64,000 nucleotides of DNA, taken from the NCBI RefSeq assembly GCF_000715075.1, contig NC_134101.1, positions 120,842,616-120,906,615 on the forward strand, given 5' to 3'. Positions 1-10,010 of this stretch are shown here, in pieces (the first letter of the stretch is position 1; each line of letters opens with the position of its first letter). This DNA is from Nicotiana tabacum. Lineage: Eukaryota > Streptophyta > Magnoliopsida > Solanales > Solanaceae. The notes beneath the pieces were generated by a model, which did no database searches, was not told where the DNA came from, and saw only the letters and a list, made by a program, of their open reading frames with translations. The translations under genes were made by a program, and so were the position numbers.

Positions 1-1067
1 CCTTAATCGAAGTATTCTCAGTTGAGAACACTTCGATTAAAGTCTGTTCGACCTCAAAATGGTCGAGTCTGAGTTCGAGCTTGGGTCAGTTTTTTATTTC
101 GAATCCCTGAGGTAATTTTCCCTTTCTTTTATTCTCCTATGAATTTTATCTGTTTTCATGTTAAGTTTGGTTTGTTTTTGATTTTTCTGTCAGGACTGTG
201 AATCCTGAGGTAATGTTTTGTTTGTTTTGTGTGTTTTATTGATTGTTCGCTGCCCATTATAGCTTGTATAGTCGTTTAAATAAGTGTCGTCAATTAATTT
301 GTTTGAAAATTAGAGGAAATAGGACAGTAGCTCATTAATATCCTCCATGTATGTTTGCCAGCACCACATCTGTATGCTAACTTGTAATGAACCTGTTGAA
401 TATGTTCAGTTTTGTCTTTGAACTAGATTACTCATTCATTCAGTAACCCCATGATCTTCATAGTTTGCCATGGAAGCCTGTTCATTACTGCTTTGATCTT
501 AGCCTGTTGGCTGTTGTCTTTTGCATTTTTGGCTCTAAGTTGGCCAGGATTGGCTCCCAATATGACCAACTCATTAGGTTTGATTGACACCCCTTTGTGA
601 TCTGATTTTGAGTTGAACTTAGGCAAGGAATTGGATATGGCTGTAGAAATCTAACATGTCAACCTGAAATCAGTGTTAGGTTTAAGTTGATACAGTCAGT
701 ATTCAGTGATTAGCCAAATTCAGAGGGGTTTATATACTGACTATTAAAGTTAGGGTAATACAGTAATATGCAAGGCTTAAGGGTAATTTTGGCATTTGAC
801 AGAGTTTAATCAGGGATTAACTTAAGAACATGTCAAGTGGTATTTAAAATACTATTAATCTAATGACAATGGGGAACAAGACACGAGGGCATGGGTTTAT
901 TTGAATACTATAACCCCTCCCATGACTCTTGATTAAAACAAATAGGACAAGCATGGGGAACAATATAGTGGGCATCAAGAAAAGACATTTAGGCATGGGG
1001 AATTGAGGGGTATGGGCAGAATAAAGGCTGAAGGTATCAAGGTAGCTTGGCTAGCCTGGTTTTTGCT

Positions 1068-1076
1068 TATAAATAG
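1068..1076 (+). promoter_or_regulatory. TATA box of element A LTR (5' copy)
   Basis: TATAAATAG is a good plant TATA box. The same sequence is at 35307-35315 in the 3' LTR. A transcription start would be expected near 1100. That the LTR is promoted from here rather than from the upstream TATAAG (33675-33680 in the 3' copy) is inference. Confidence 0.55.
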
Positions 1077-2148
1077 GCTGATTTAGAACAAAAAAAGGGG
1101 CTGGACATTTTTAAGTCTTCAGAGAAAAAAAAAGCAAAAACAAGGCTGGTCTTTCAACCTTTAGCAGGACAGTTTGTTTTCAGAGTGACATAGAGTTAAG
1201 AGTGTGCTGGATTTTGAACATAACAATCAGAGGCTACTGCTTTTTGCATCTGTTTCCTTCTCTGCCTTGCCTGTACCTATTTTGGTATTGCTGGGTTGCA
1301 AACTGGATTCCTTGTTTTGGTTTTAAAGATCTGATTGCTGGGTTTTGTTGCTGCTGATTGCTGTTTTTCTGTTGTTGTTGTTTGTTGTGAATGATACTGC
1401 TCAACTGATCATTCCCTTTCTTCTTCTGGCTTTCCCAATACCAGGTACACCACTGATAGTCTGGTACTCTGTCAATGTAAGCTGAAAGTTGAAACATGAA
1501 TATAGAAGTGAAGAGCTGAAGTTGCCTCTTTTCAAATTTGCTTCAGTTGTGTATTGAACCTTGAGTTGTATATACAATAGTTCATATCTTCTCTTAGGAT
1601 AATGAAAGTAGGCATCATGCATAACTAGACACCCACATATGGCAACTTAATGGCTCATTATCTATGTATGTCAGTAGCTAGAAAAGAAGCGATGGTGTAG
1701 TAAGCAATATTCTGATTTTTTTAGCTGTGTTTGTGGTTAGCATATCTTCTAACGCATGTTAAGTGTTAAACTGTCCATTGTTAGTTAATCTCACTTCATT
1801 TAGCAGGCTGCCCCGTTATAACTTGCAACAATACCGTTAAAGTATATAGCCCCAGTTTACATTTCTGCCTTATAAATGTTGGGCCTGAATCGAATGAACT
1901 GACCGGGCCCTTATCGGAAAAGAAGTGGCCCAGGTCTAGTAAATACAGTGTGCGCTGGGCCTGGGCCCATAATATCCAAACGACTGCCCATATACGCGTT
2001 CATGTTTTGGATTTTGCAAATCATATTCGGAACCCAACTATAACTAACTTGTAAGCATGTAAATAAAGTTGGACCATTTTTCTTTTTGCATTATTAGAGA
2101 CAAACTTAATAGAAAACATAGCCACTATAGGATGACCGTTTAAAATAA

Positions 2149-2785
2149 AATGAGGCGCGCCTTGCCAAATAAATCATACATCGCTGGGGCCCTCAATAAA
2201 TATATAACCATTGACTAGACTTTGGATTTGGCCGTTTAGTGAATATTTCACGACCTTTTTCTAAAATAACAATACGTAGTTTCTTTAGGACGCGTCTTAA
2301 TTAATCTTACCTTCTTAAATACAGGTGTGCATTTATGTGACCCAAATCCAAATCTCAACGGAGTCGAAAATGTGTCTCTAATCACGGGTACATTGATTGT
2401 GACGTGGCTCGAGATGCGTTTCCACAACGTTGCCAATTCCCCAAAAAATAATAATAACAATAATAACAATAAATAACGAATGAGACGAGCCTCGACAAAC
2501 AAGAATACCCAAAGTGCGGGGCCCTCAACGGATAGTTATTTCAAGTACTTAGATTCCGGGACGGACCGTTTAGCAAATTTCATGGCCCTACCCAAAATAA
2601 TGATACGCTCGTCGCTTTAGGCACGTATTTAATAATGTCATCTTCTTAATCTTAGGTGCACATTTATGTGACCCAAATCCAAATCTCAACAGAGTTGAAA
2701 TATGTCAACAACCACGGGTGCATTGATGTGACGTGGTTCGAGATGTGTTTCCACGATGTTGCAATTCTTGATAAAAATAATAGTA
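2149..2785 (+). repeat. Tandem duplication of a 0.3-kb module in LTR A
   Basis: Two diverged direct copies, about 2149-2475 and 2479-2785, share in order a GAGNCGNGCCT-like start, a GGGGCCCTCAA block, a TTTAG block, then TTATGTGACCCAAATCC and a final CGAGATG-GTTTCCAC block. The pair recurs in the 3' LTR at about 40900-41540. Element B carries a single copy per LTR in the opposite orientation (about 3960-4260 and 16170-16480), so the duplication is specific to A's lineage. Confidence 0.75.
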
Positions 2786-2892
2786 ATGATAAAAGCGGTT
2801 AAAAGTTAAAATTCGCACATAGGTTCAACATGTATTAAATCAGATAATCAAGCCAAATATGACAGTTGAGCGACCGTGCTAGAACTACGGAA

Positions 2893-3041
2893 CTCGGGAA
2901 TGCCTAACACCTTCTCCCGAGCTAACAGAATTCCTTATCCGGATTTCTGGTTCGCGGATTGTTAAACAGAGTCATTCTTTTCCTCGATTCGGGATTAAAC
3001 CGGTGACTTGGTACACCCTAAATCTCCCAAGTGGCGACTCT
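2893..3041 (+). other. Twin hairpins plus PBS-like motif near LTR 3' end (A, 5' copy)
   Basis: Hairpin 1 pairs CTCGGGA (2893-2899) with TCCCGAG (2915-2921) around a TGCCTAACACCTT loop. Hairpin 2 pairs ACTTGG (3006-3011) with CCAAGT (3027-3032). TGGCGACTCT (3032-3041) follows directly and equals the first ten bases of the PBS at 3134. The arrangement is conserved in LTRs B, C and D with changed stems; see findings. Confidence 0.7.
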
Positions 3042-3133
3042 AAAATAAATAAACAAATCCCGTTTCGATTGTCCTTTAATTGGAAAAACTCCTTCACCCC
3101 TTGCGGGGACGGAAAAAGGAGGTGTGACAGCTC

Positions 3134-3151
3134 TGGCGACTCTGCTGGGGA
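3134..3151 (+). other. Primer-binding site of element A
   Basis: TGGCGACTCTGCTGGGGA lies four bases after the LTR's terminal CA. Ogre/Tat elements are known to prime from tRNA-Arg, and this sequence fits that type as I recall it; I could not align it to a tRNA. B has the identical 18-mer on the minus strand and D a version with two changes. Confidence 0.85.
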
Positions 3152-3640
3152 TGATTAACCCAGAACTACTGGTTCAGGGTTAGAAATTCGAGCTTGGAAT
3201 AATTGTTTTATTTGGCTTTGTTTATTATCTGATATTGTCATGGGATATGTGCTTCATATGCAAATGATGTGTGTTACCGCTTTGATATTATTTGACTGTA
3301 TATATAAACTGTGCTGAACCCTTATCTTCTTACCTTCGGGGATGCTGCTCACTGGTTTGAGACTCCCTATTCTGTTAGTGTCACACCCAAATAGAAAATG
3401 GCTCGGATAAGTTACGAAGTCGGACGATCTTGCAGGTCCCCGGTAAGTTTCCCCCTCCTCGACTCGAGTGGTCCGCTCGGGTAAGCCAGGTATAGAACAA
3501 AACCCAGTTTTGAAACTTAGTAAAACATGACTTCATGCCGGATCCCTAGTAGGAAACGTTTATTTGCATCACGTTGCATTTGACTTAGGGGGATCATCAC
3601 AGTGGTTGGGCCCGTCTAGGAAAAGCAACCTGAAACAAAA
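3152..3640 (+). other. Element A leader, first part
   Basis: Untranslated leader between PBS and the point where B inserted. No convincing gene. It matches, on the other strand, B's leader at about 15300-15780, including the GGGTAAGCCAGGT block near 3480 and the GGATCCCTAGTAGGAA block near 3540. A GGTAAGT splice-donor-like string near 3440 is not shared with B. Confidence 0.75.
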
Positions 3641-3645
3641 AGGAC
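3641..3645. repeat. Target-site duplication of element B, left copy
   Basis: AGGAC precedes B's terminal TG and is repeated at 18557-18561 just after B's terminal CA. Five bases is the normal size for Ty3/Gypsy integration, so B is a complete, un-rearranged insertion. Confidence 0.92.
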
Positions 3646-6336
3646 TGTCACAATCGAAACGGGATTGGATTATTTATTTCAGAGTCGCCACTTGGGAGAT
3701 TTAGGGTGTCCCAAGTCACCAATTTTAATCCCGAATCGAGGAAAAGAATGACTTCATATTACAGTCTGCGTACCAGAAATCTGGATAAGGAATTCTGTTA
3801 ACCCGGGAGAAGGTGTTAGGCATTCCCAAGTTCCGTGGTTCTAGCACGGTCGCTCAACTGTTATATTCGGCTTGATTATCTGATTTTATACAAATGTGAA
3901 CTTATGTGCCAATTTTATCTTTACCGATTTATTATTATTATTTCAAAAGAATGTGAACATCGCTTAAAACATGTCTTTGGACTGCGTCACATGAAATGCA
4001 CCCACAATCCGGAACATATTTTATTTGATGTTTTGGGATTTGGATCTGGGTCGCATGAAATGCACACCCAAGTTTTAAGAAAGTAGATTATTAAACACGC
4101 GCCTAAAGAGACTATCGTGTTGTTATTTTGGGAAGGCCGTGAAATTCGCTAAACGACCCTCCTGAATTCTAGATAATTTTAACACAAGTATTTACTGAGG
4201 GCCCCGCAATTTGTATTTTTATTTGGCGAGGCTCGTCTCATTTTTATTTATTTATTTATTTTTCTTTTTTTTTCTTTTAGAAACAGGACAAGACTAAAAT
4301 AACTACGTTTTTTGCTACTTCGCGAGATCATGGGTTATAAATTGAACTCATTTGATGAAGCGGGTATTTTCTGCGGAATTAAAATTGCTACTAAAATTTT
4401 AACATTACTACCACATGTATAAACAACTATTAAGACAAACTAAATAATTAACACCTTTCAGAATATGTGCAAACCCCTATCATGACAAATATTTGGATAA
4501 CAACAATTTAAACATGAAGAAACAAAATGTCCAATAGCTACTTAAAATAACGAAACAACGGAAAAGACATTCACGGCCAAATTTCAATACCATACGGAGT
4601 TAATTATCAAAAATAGCAATTTGCAATCATCATGTATATATGTCTCGCGCAATTTCGCGTACTATCCACATGAACTAGGGTTGTATTTCAACAAACACAT
4701 ATACATATCACTAAACAACAAACATGAGGGATACGGGCAGAGACGACCTACTTGAGATTATCGTCCGATGCGTTGGACCTGCGACAAAACCTTGAACAAC
4801 AACCTCGACGTACCGGACCTCGACGAACCAAAGGCGACCTCAACGGACTGCACGACGACAGTGAACGAACAACGATAACTGGGCTGATTGGTTGTCGACT
4901 GGTGGTGTTTGACGACGGGCAGCGGGGTTAAGCTTGTTGCTATGGCTGGCTATGGTGTTCGCCGCTGTCCGGGGGTGAGTGATAATATGGGACGATGAGA
5001 CTGGGGAACTGTTGAGTCGACAGGGAGGGACGACGAGCTGGGTAGCAGGTAGCGACAGTAGGGTCGAGGGCTATAGAGGTGCTGTGGTGACGATGGTTAT
5101 GGCGTTGGTTTTGGACAGTCGGGAAGGTGACGCAGCAGCAGCAGCGACAGTTGCTGCTTGACGGGGCTGGTGGTTGACGACGAGGGGTCAGCTGGGGCGT
5201 TGCCGGATGGGTAACAATGGTGGGTCATTTGGTCGTCGACTGGTGAGGCTGGTCGGAGGTTTGGTGGACTGGTTGTCGACGGGGGTGCGACTGGTTTGTG
5301 ATGGAGGTGGTTTTTGTTGATGGTTATGGCGTTTGGATAGTGGTCGACGATGGAGGAGTAGGTTGGTATGCTGGTAACGGGCAGTAGGGTTTTGGGTGTT
5401 TGTCGACGGGGGTCGTCGTGGGTAGTGGTCGATGGGGCTGTTTGGTTTTGGCGTAGGGATCGTTAACGGGGGTGGAAGGGTCGATGCATCAGCAGTAGCT
5501 GCTGCTTGATTGGTGGTCGGGTGGTGGACGTGGTAGTAGGGCTTCTCTTCTTCTTCATGAGGAAGAAGAAGCGTGAACAGTGTCTTCCCTCCAAAAAATT
5601 TCACAAGTCTGTCCCAAAAAATTTCAAAGTCCCCCCGTCCCAAACCTTTTGTCCGTGCATTTGTAATGGTTTTGCCCAGAAAAATGAGCCCCACGCGTGG
5701 TGGGGTTCGAGACTTGTGTCCCCCACGCGTGGTGGGGTTCCCCGTGTATGGGATTCCGTCCGTGTTCCCCACGTGTGGCAGACTCGGATTATTATGGGCT
5801 AGGTCCAAAAATTAGACCTAAAAGCGGGTAGTTTGAACCCGAATATTATTCTTTTGCCCGGATCTGAGAATAAGAACACGACGTTGCTTAACTAATTATG
5901 TAAGCAAAATAGCTACTAAAATAAGACTAATTATTTAAAACAAAACTATATTATTATTTTCTTAATATTTTCGAGATTAAAATAGCTACAAAATATTAAT
6001 AAAACTATTTTGTAATTTTCGTTTTTAATAAAGACAAAATATAAAGTAATATTTTTTGTATTTTTTTCAAAATTAAAATGACTATGAAACATTAATTATA
6101 TTTTTTTGTAATTTTCGAATTTATATAAAGTACCAAAATAAAGTACAATTTTTGTATTTTTTCAAGTTTATGAGAAATACATAAACTAAAATTTATATAT
6201 GTATTTTTTGTGATTTTTTCCTTTTTGCAACGAAATAAAGTAAAAATAGTTAAAATAGCTATACTAGACCCAATTTAACATATTCACGCTAAAAATGTGA
6301 AAATTCTCGGGGAGGGTCAAAAATCCGGTGTCTACA
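3646..6336 (-). mobile_element. Element B, 3' LTR
   Basis: Plus-strand sequence runs TGTCACA to TCTACA, the complement of a TG-CA LTR. It is nearly identical to 15809-18556 apart from scattered substitutions and a 55-base deletion next to the terminal TGTCACA. The middle (about 4740-5780) is GC-rich and gives long, coincidental frames on both strands. The rest, 5880-6300, is AT-rich and without recognisable content. Confidence 0.92.
5690..5777. repeat. Repeated CACGCGTGG / CACGTG palindromes in LTR B
   Basis: CCCCACGCGTGGTGGGGTTC occurs at 5690-5709 and 5724-5743, and a CCCCACGTGTGG relative follows at about 5765. The same set is in the other LTR at about 17907-17995. ACGCGT and CACGTG cores resemble plant G-box-type sites; function is inferred only. 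Confidence 0.6.
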
Positions 6337-6349
6337 GCTGTCCCTCTTT
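6337..6349 (-). other. Polypurine tract of element B
   Basis: On the minus strand AAAGAGGGACAGC ends directly at the 3' LTR's first TG. A's PPT ends in the similar GGGGCAGC. This is where plus-strand DNA synthesis starts in LTR elements. Confidence 0.75.
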
Positions 6350-7240
6350 GACTGGAAATACGAAGAGTTTTCCGACAAAGAACGACTAGACATGTTATTG
6401 ACCCGACCATTACTTGGACGGACTACACTAAGGAAAGGGAGGGAATGTGACCGAGCCCTGGTATCTGAGCTGCCTACATATCCTTGGTTATACAGGAATC
6501 AGGCCACGTGTAGTTCGGGAATGAGAGAGATGGTGGAGTGTACCGAGGTGGAGAGCCGATCGAGGTTCCGTTCCGTTTAGGTTCCGGTCCGTGGTCCTGT
6601 CATTACATCAAAAATGATAACTGAAAAAGACTAACTAAACCTATCAGCTACTAGTTACAAGGATTCCTATCTCTAAGTCTTCTGAAACTTGATCTTGAGT
6701 TTTGAATGGTGCTTCATACAGACTTTGGATTTGAACCTTGATACTTGCTAGTTGTAGGTGCTAGTTCTTGAGCAGATCACATCTGTTCTCCACTTCCGTG
6801 CTTTGGATTCATTCATTTTTTTTTGTGACTAGCTTTTGTTGACCCTCTCAGACTGTTGACTCGCATTCTTGAGACGAGCTTCTTGTTGCTTCTATCTTGG
6901 ATTGAGTGCTGGGGATTTTTGTTGTAGCCTTCTGCCTTCCAATGGGTTATGGCTTGACTTTGAACGATGTTCCGCTGTTCTACAGGCGTACCCCTAACTT
7001 CTTCAATCTTTGACATATAACAACCTCCGCTCTACAGGCAAGCTCCTGACAACCAAAACAAATAACACAAATGAAATTTCCTAACCCAGTTTGCACTAGG
7101 GAGGTTTGTGAGTCGTTAGCAAAATCGTAACCCGCCGATACTGCTGATGCAGTGCTGAGAGTGAACTAAAGACTAGACTAGGATGTGCATCTCCTACGGG
7201 TAAAATCTCAATTTAGGAAGTGAGTCTCCTAAAATAAAAT
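6350..7240 (-). other. Element B distal 3' UTR
   Basis: No gene is supported. The minus-strand sequence has patches in common with A's 32270-32900, including the CCAATGGGTTATGGCTT/CAGAAGG area near 6935 and the segment ending in the PPT. Confidence 0.55.
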
Positions 7241-7510
7241 ATAACCTGAAATGTATTCCCTTCAATGCTTGAAATGTAAAGACTGAAATGTATTCCTCTC
7301 GTTATACAGGTGGGCGCCTGGAACATGAAATGCAAATACTGAAATGTATTCCTCTCGTTATACAGGTGGGCGTCTGGCTTCAACACTTGAAATGAAAAAG
7401 ACTGAAATGTATTCCTCTCGTTATACAGGTGGGCGCCTGGCTTCAACACTTGAAATGAAAAAGACTGAAATGTATTCCTCTCGTTATACAGGTGGGCGCC
7501 TGGGTTTAGG
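7240..7510 (-). repeat. Tandem repeat carrying the shared 3' UTR core (element B)
   Basis: Four to five units of about 60-70 bp each contain, on the minus strand, GGCGCCCACCTGTATAACGA followed by GAGGAATAC. Element A has the same core, same transcriptional orientation, in its own array at 30802-32262 but with a different linker. So the core is older than both arrays. Confidence 0.85.
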
Positions 7511-7544
7511 AAAATGACTCTTTTTTTCTCAAAACGTTTTTTAG

Positions 7545-9836
7545 CATCTTAGGAGAAAGATTCATCAGACTAAGATTTTGATCCTAGGAGAAGGTTCATC
7601 TGACTAGGTCTCTATCTTAGGAGAAAAATTCGTCAGACTAAGATTTTGATCCTAGGAAAAGGTTCATCAGACTAGGTCATTTTTTGTTTTTTGGTATCTT
7701 AGGAGAAAGATTCATCAGACTAAGATTTGGATCCTAGGAGAAGGTTCGTCAGACTAGGTCTCTATCTTAGGAGAAAAATTCGTCAGACTAAGATTTTGAT
7801 CCTAGGAGAAGGTTCATCAGACTAGGTCTTGTTTTTTTGGTATCTTAGGAGAAAGATTCATCAGACTAAGATTTTGATCCTAGGAGAAGGTTCGTCAGAC
7901 TAGGTCTCTATCTTAGGAGAAAAATTCGTCAGACTAAGATTTTGATCCTAGGAGAAGGTTCATCGGACTAGGTCTTGTTTTTTTTGGTATCTTAGGAGAA
8001 AGATTCATCAGACTAAGATTTTGATCCTAGGAGAAGGTTCGTCAGACTAGGTCTCTATCTTAGGAGAAAAATTCGTCAGACTAAGATTTTGATCCTAGGA
8101 GAAGGTTCATCAGACTAGGTCATTTTTTGTTTTTTTGGTTATCTTAGGAGAAAGATTCATCAGACTAAGATTTGGATCCTAGGAGAAGGTTCGTCAGACT
8201 AGGTCTCTATCTTAGGAGAAAAATTCGTCAGACTAAGATTTTGATCCTAGGAGAAGGTTCATCAGACTAGGTCATTTTTTGTTTTTTTGGTTATCTTAGG
8301 AGAAAGATTCATCAGACTAAGATTTTGATCCTAGGAGAAGGTTCGTCAGACTAGGTCTCTATCTTAGGAGAAAAATTCGTCAGACTAAGATTTGATCCTA
8401 GGAGAAGGTTCATCAGACTAGGTCTTTTCTTTTTTGTATCTTAGGAGAAAGATTCATCAGACTAAGATTTTGATCCTAGGAGAAGGTTCGTCAGACTAGG
8501 TCTCTATATTAGGAGAAAAATTCGTCAGACTAAGATTTTGATCCTAGGAGAAGGTTCATCAGACTAGGTCTTGTTTTTTTGGTATCTTAGGAGAAAGATT
8601 CATCAGACTAAGATTTTGATCCTAGGAGAAGGTTCGTCAGACTAGGTCTCTATCTTAGGAGAAAAATTCGTCAGACTAAGATTTTGATCCTAGGAGAAGG
8701 TTCATCAGACTAGGTCTTTTCTTTTTGGTATCTTAGGAGAAAGATTCATCAGACTAAGATTTTGATCCTAGGAGAAGGTTCGTCAGACTAGGTCTCTATC
8801 TTAGGAGAAAAATTCGTCAGACTAAGATTTTGATCCTAGGAGAAGGTTCATCAGACTAGGTCTTTTCTTTTTTGGTATCTTAGGAGAAAGATTCATCAGA
8901 CTAAGATTTTGATCCTAGGAGAAGGTTCGTCAGACTAGGTCTCTATCTTAGGAGAAAAATTCGTCAGACTAAGATTTTGATCCTAGGAGAAGGTTCATCA
9001 GACTAGGTCTTTTCTTTTTGGTATCTTAGGAGAAAGATTCATCAGACTAAGATTTTGATCCTAGGAGAAGGTTCGTCAGACTAGGTCTCTATCTTAGGAG
9101 AAAAATTCGTCAGACTAAGATTTTGATCCTAGGAGAAGGTTCATCAGACTAGGTCTTTTCTTTTTGGTATCTTAGGAGAAAGATTCATCAGACTAAGATT
9201 TTGATCCTAGGAGAAGGTTCGTCAGACTAGGTCTCTATCTTAGGAGAAAAATTCGTCAGACTAAGATTTTGATCCTAGGAGAAGGTTCATTAGACTAGGT
9301 CTTTTCTTTTTTGTATCTTAGGAGAAAGATTCATCAGACTAAGATTTTGATCCTAGGAGAAGGTTCATCAGACTAGGTCTTGTTTTTTTGGTATCTTAGG
9401 AGAAAGATTCATCAGACTAAGATTTTGATCCTAGGAGAAGGTTCGTCAGACTAGGTCTCTATCTTAGGAGAAAAATTCGTCAGACTAAGATTTTGATCCT
9501 AGGAGAAGGTTCATCAGACTAGGTTATTTTTTGTTTTTTTTGGTTATCTTAGGAGAAAGATTCATCAGACTAAGATTTTGATCCTAGGAGAAGGTTCATC
9601 AGACTAGGTCTCTATCTTAGGAGAAAAATTCGTCAGACTAAGATTTTGATCCTAGGAGAAGGTTCATCAGACTAGGTCTTTTCTTTTTGGTATCTTAGGA
9701 GAAAGATTCATCAGACTAAGATTTTGATCCTAGGAGAAGGTTCATCAGACTAGGTCTCTATCTTAGGAGAAAAATTCGTCAGACTAAGATTTTGATCCTA
9801 GGAGAAGGTTCATCAGACTAGGTCTTGTTTTTTTAA
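7545..9836 (-). repeat. 2.3-kb higher-order array of mini-hairpin repeats (element B)
   Basis: About 15 copies of a roughly 147-bp unit, each made of four half-units of about 36 bp. Half-units alternate between ATCTTAG ... CTAAGAT and CCTAG ... CTAGG ends around a shared GGAGAA ... CAGA interior, so each can fold back on itself. Units are nearly identical, which suggests recent amplification. A pyrimidine-rich spacer closes each 147-bp unit. No counterpart in A. Confidence 0.9.
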
Positions 9837-9847
9837 TTTTTTTTTTT

Positions 9848-10010
9848 AAAACGATAACTTAGGAGGAAATGCATCTCCTATGGGTAAAATAAACTTAGGA
9901 GGAAATGCATCTCCTATGGGGTGAAACTAAAACAAACTTAGGAGGAAATGCATCTCTTATGGGTAGAACTCTAATGATTTCAAACTAGGAAGTGCGTCTC
10001 CTATTAATGA
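9848..10010 (-). repeat. Short tandem repeat next to the hairpin array
   Basis: Three close copies, plus a diverged fourth, of a roughly 40-base unit with AACTTAGGAGGAAATGCATC and CTCCTATGGG. A related piece lies at about 7173-7235 on the other side of the arrays, so the arrays may have expanded inside this older repeat. Confidence 0.7.

Larger units (their letters stand above)
1..3129 (+). mobile_element. Element A, 5' LTR (left part outside window)
   Basis: This is the downstream 3.1 kb of a 4.4-kb LTR. From about position 14 it matches 34254-35383 and then 39894-41884 nearly base for base; the only large difference is solo LTR C in the other copy. It ends in GGTGTGACA and is followed at once by a primer-binding site, so it is the 5' LTR of a plus-strand element. 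A TATA-like TATAAATAG lies at 1068-1076. A roughly 320-bp direct duplication occupies about 2149-2785. Two hairpins and a PBS-like motif lie at 2893-3041. Short reading frames inside it are not credible genes. Confidence 0.93.

Noticed and set aside
5188..5808. 206-codon minus-strand frame in LTR B (and 164-codon twin at 17532-18026)
   Set aside because: Present only because the LTR is GC-rich and duplicated; twin differs in length by frame change, low complexity, no domain.
7545..9836. Hammerhead-like CTGATGA/CTGACGA repeated on B's sense strand
   Set aside because: No GAAA box or correctly placed stems follow; the motif is simply part of the tandem unit.
7545..9836. CRISPR-like regular repeat
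   Set aside because: Spacers are not unique, repeats are contiguous, and the context is a plant retrotransposon.
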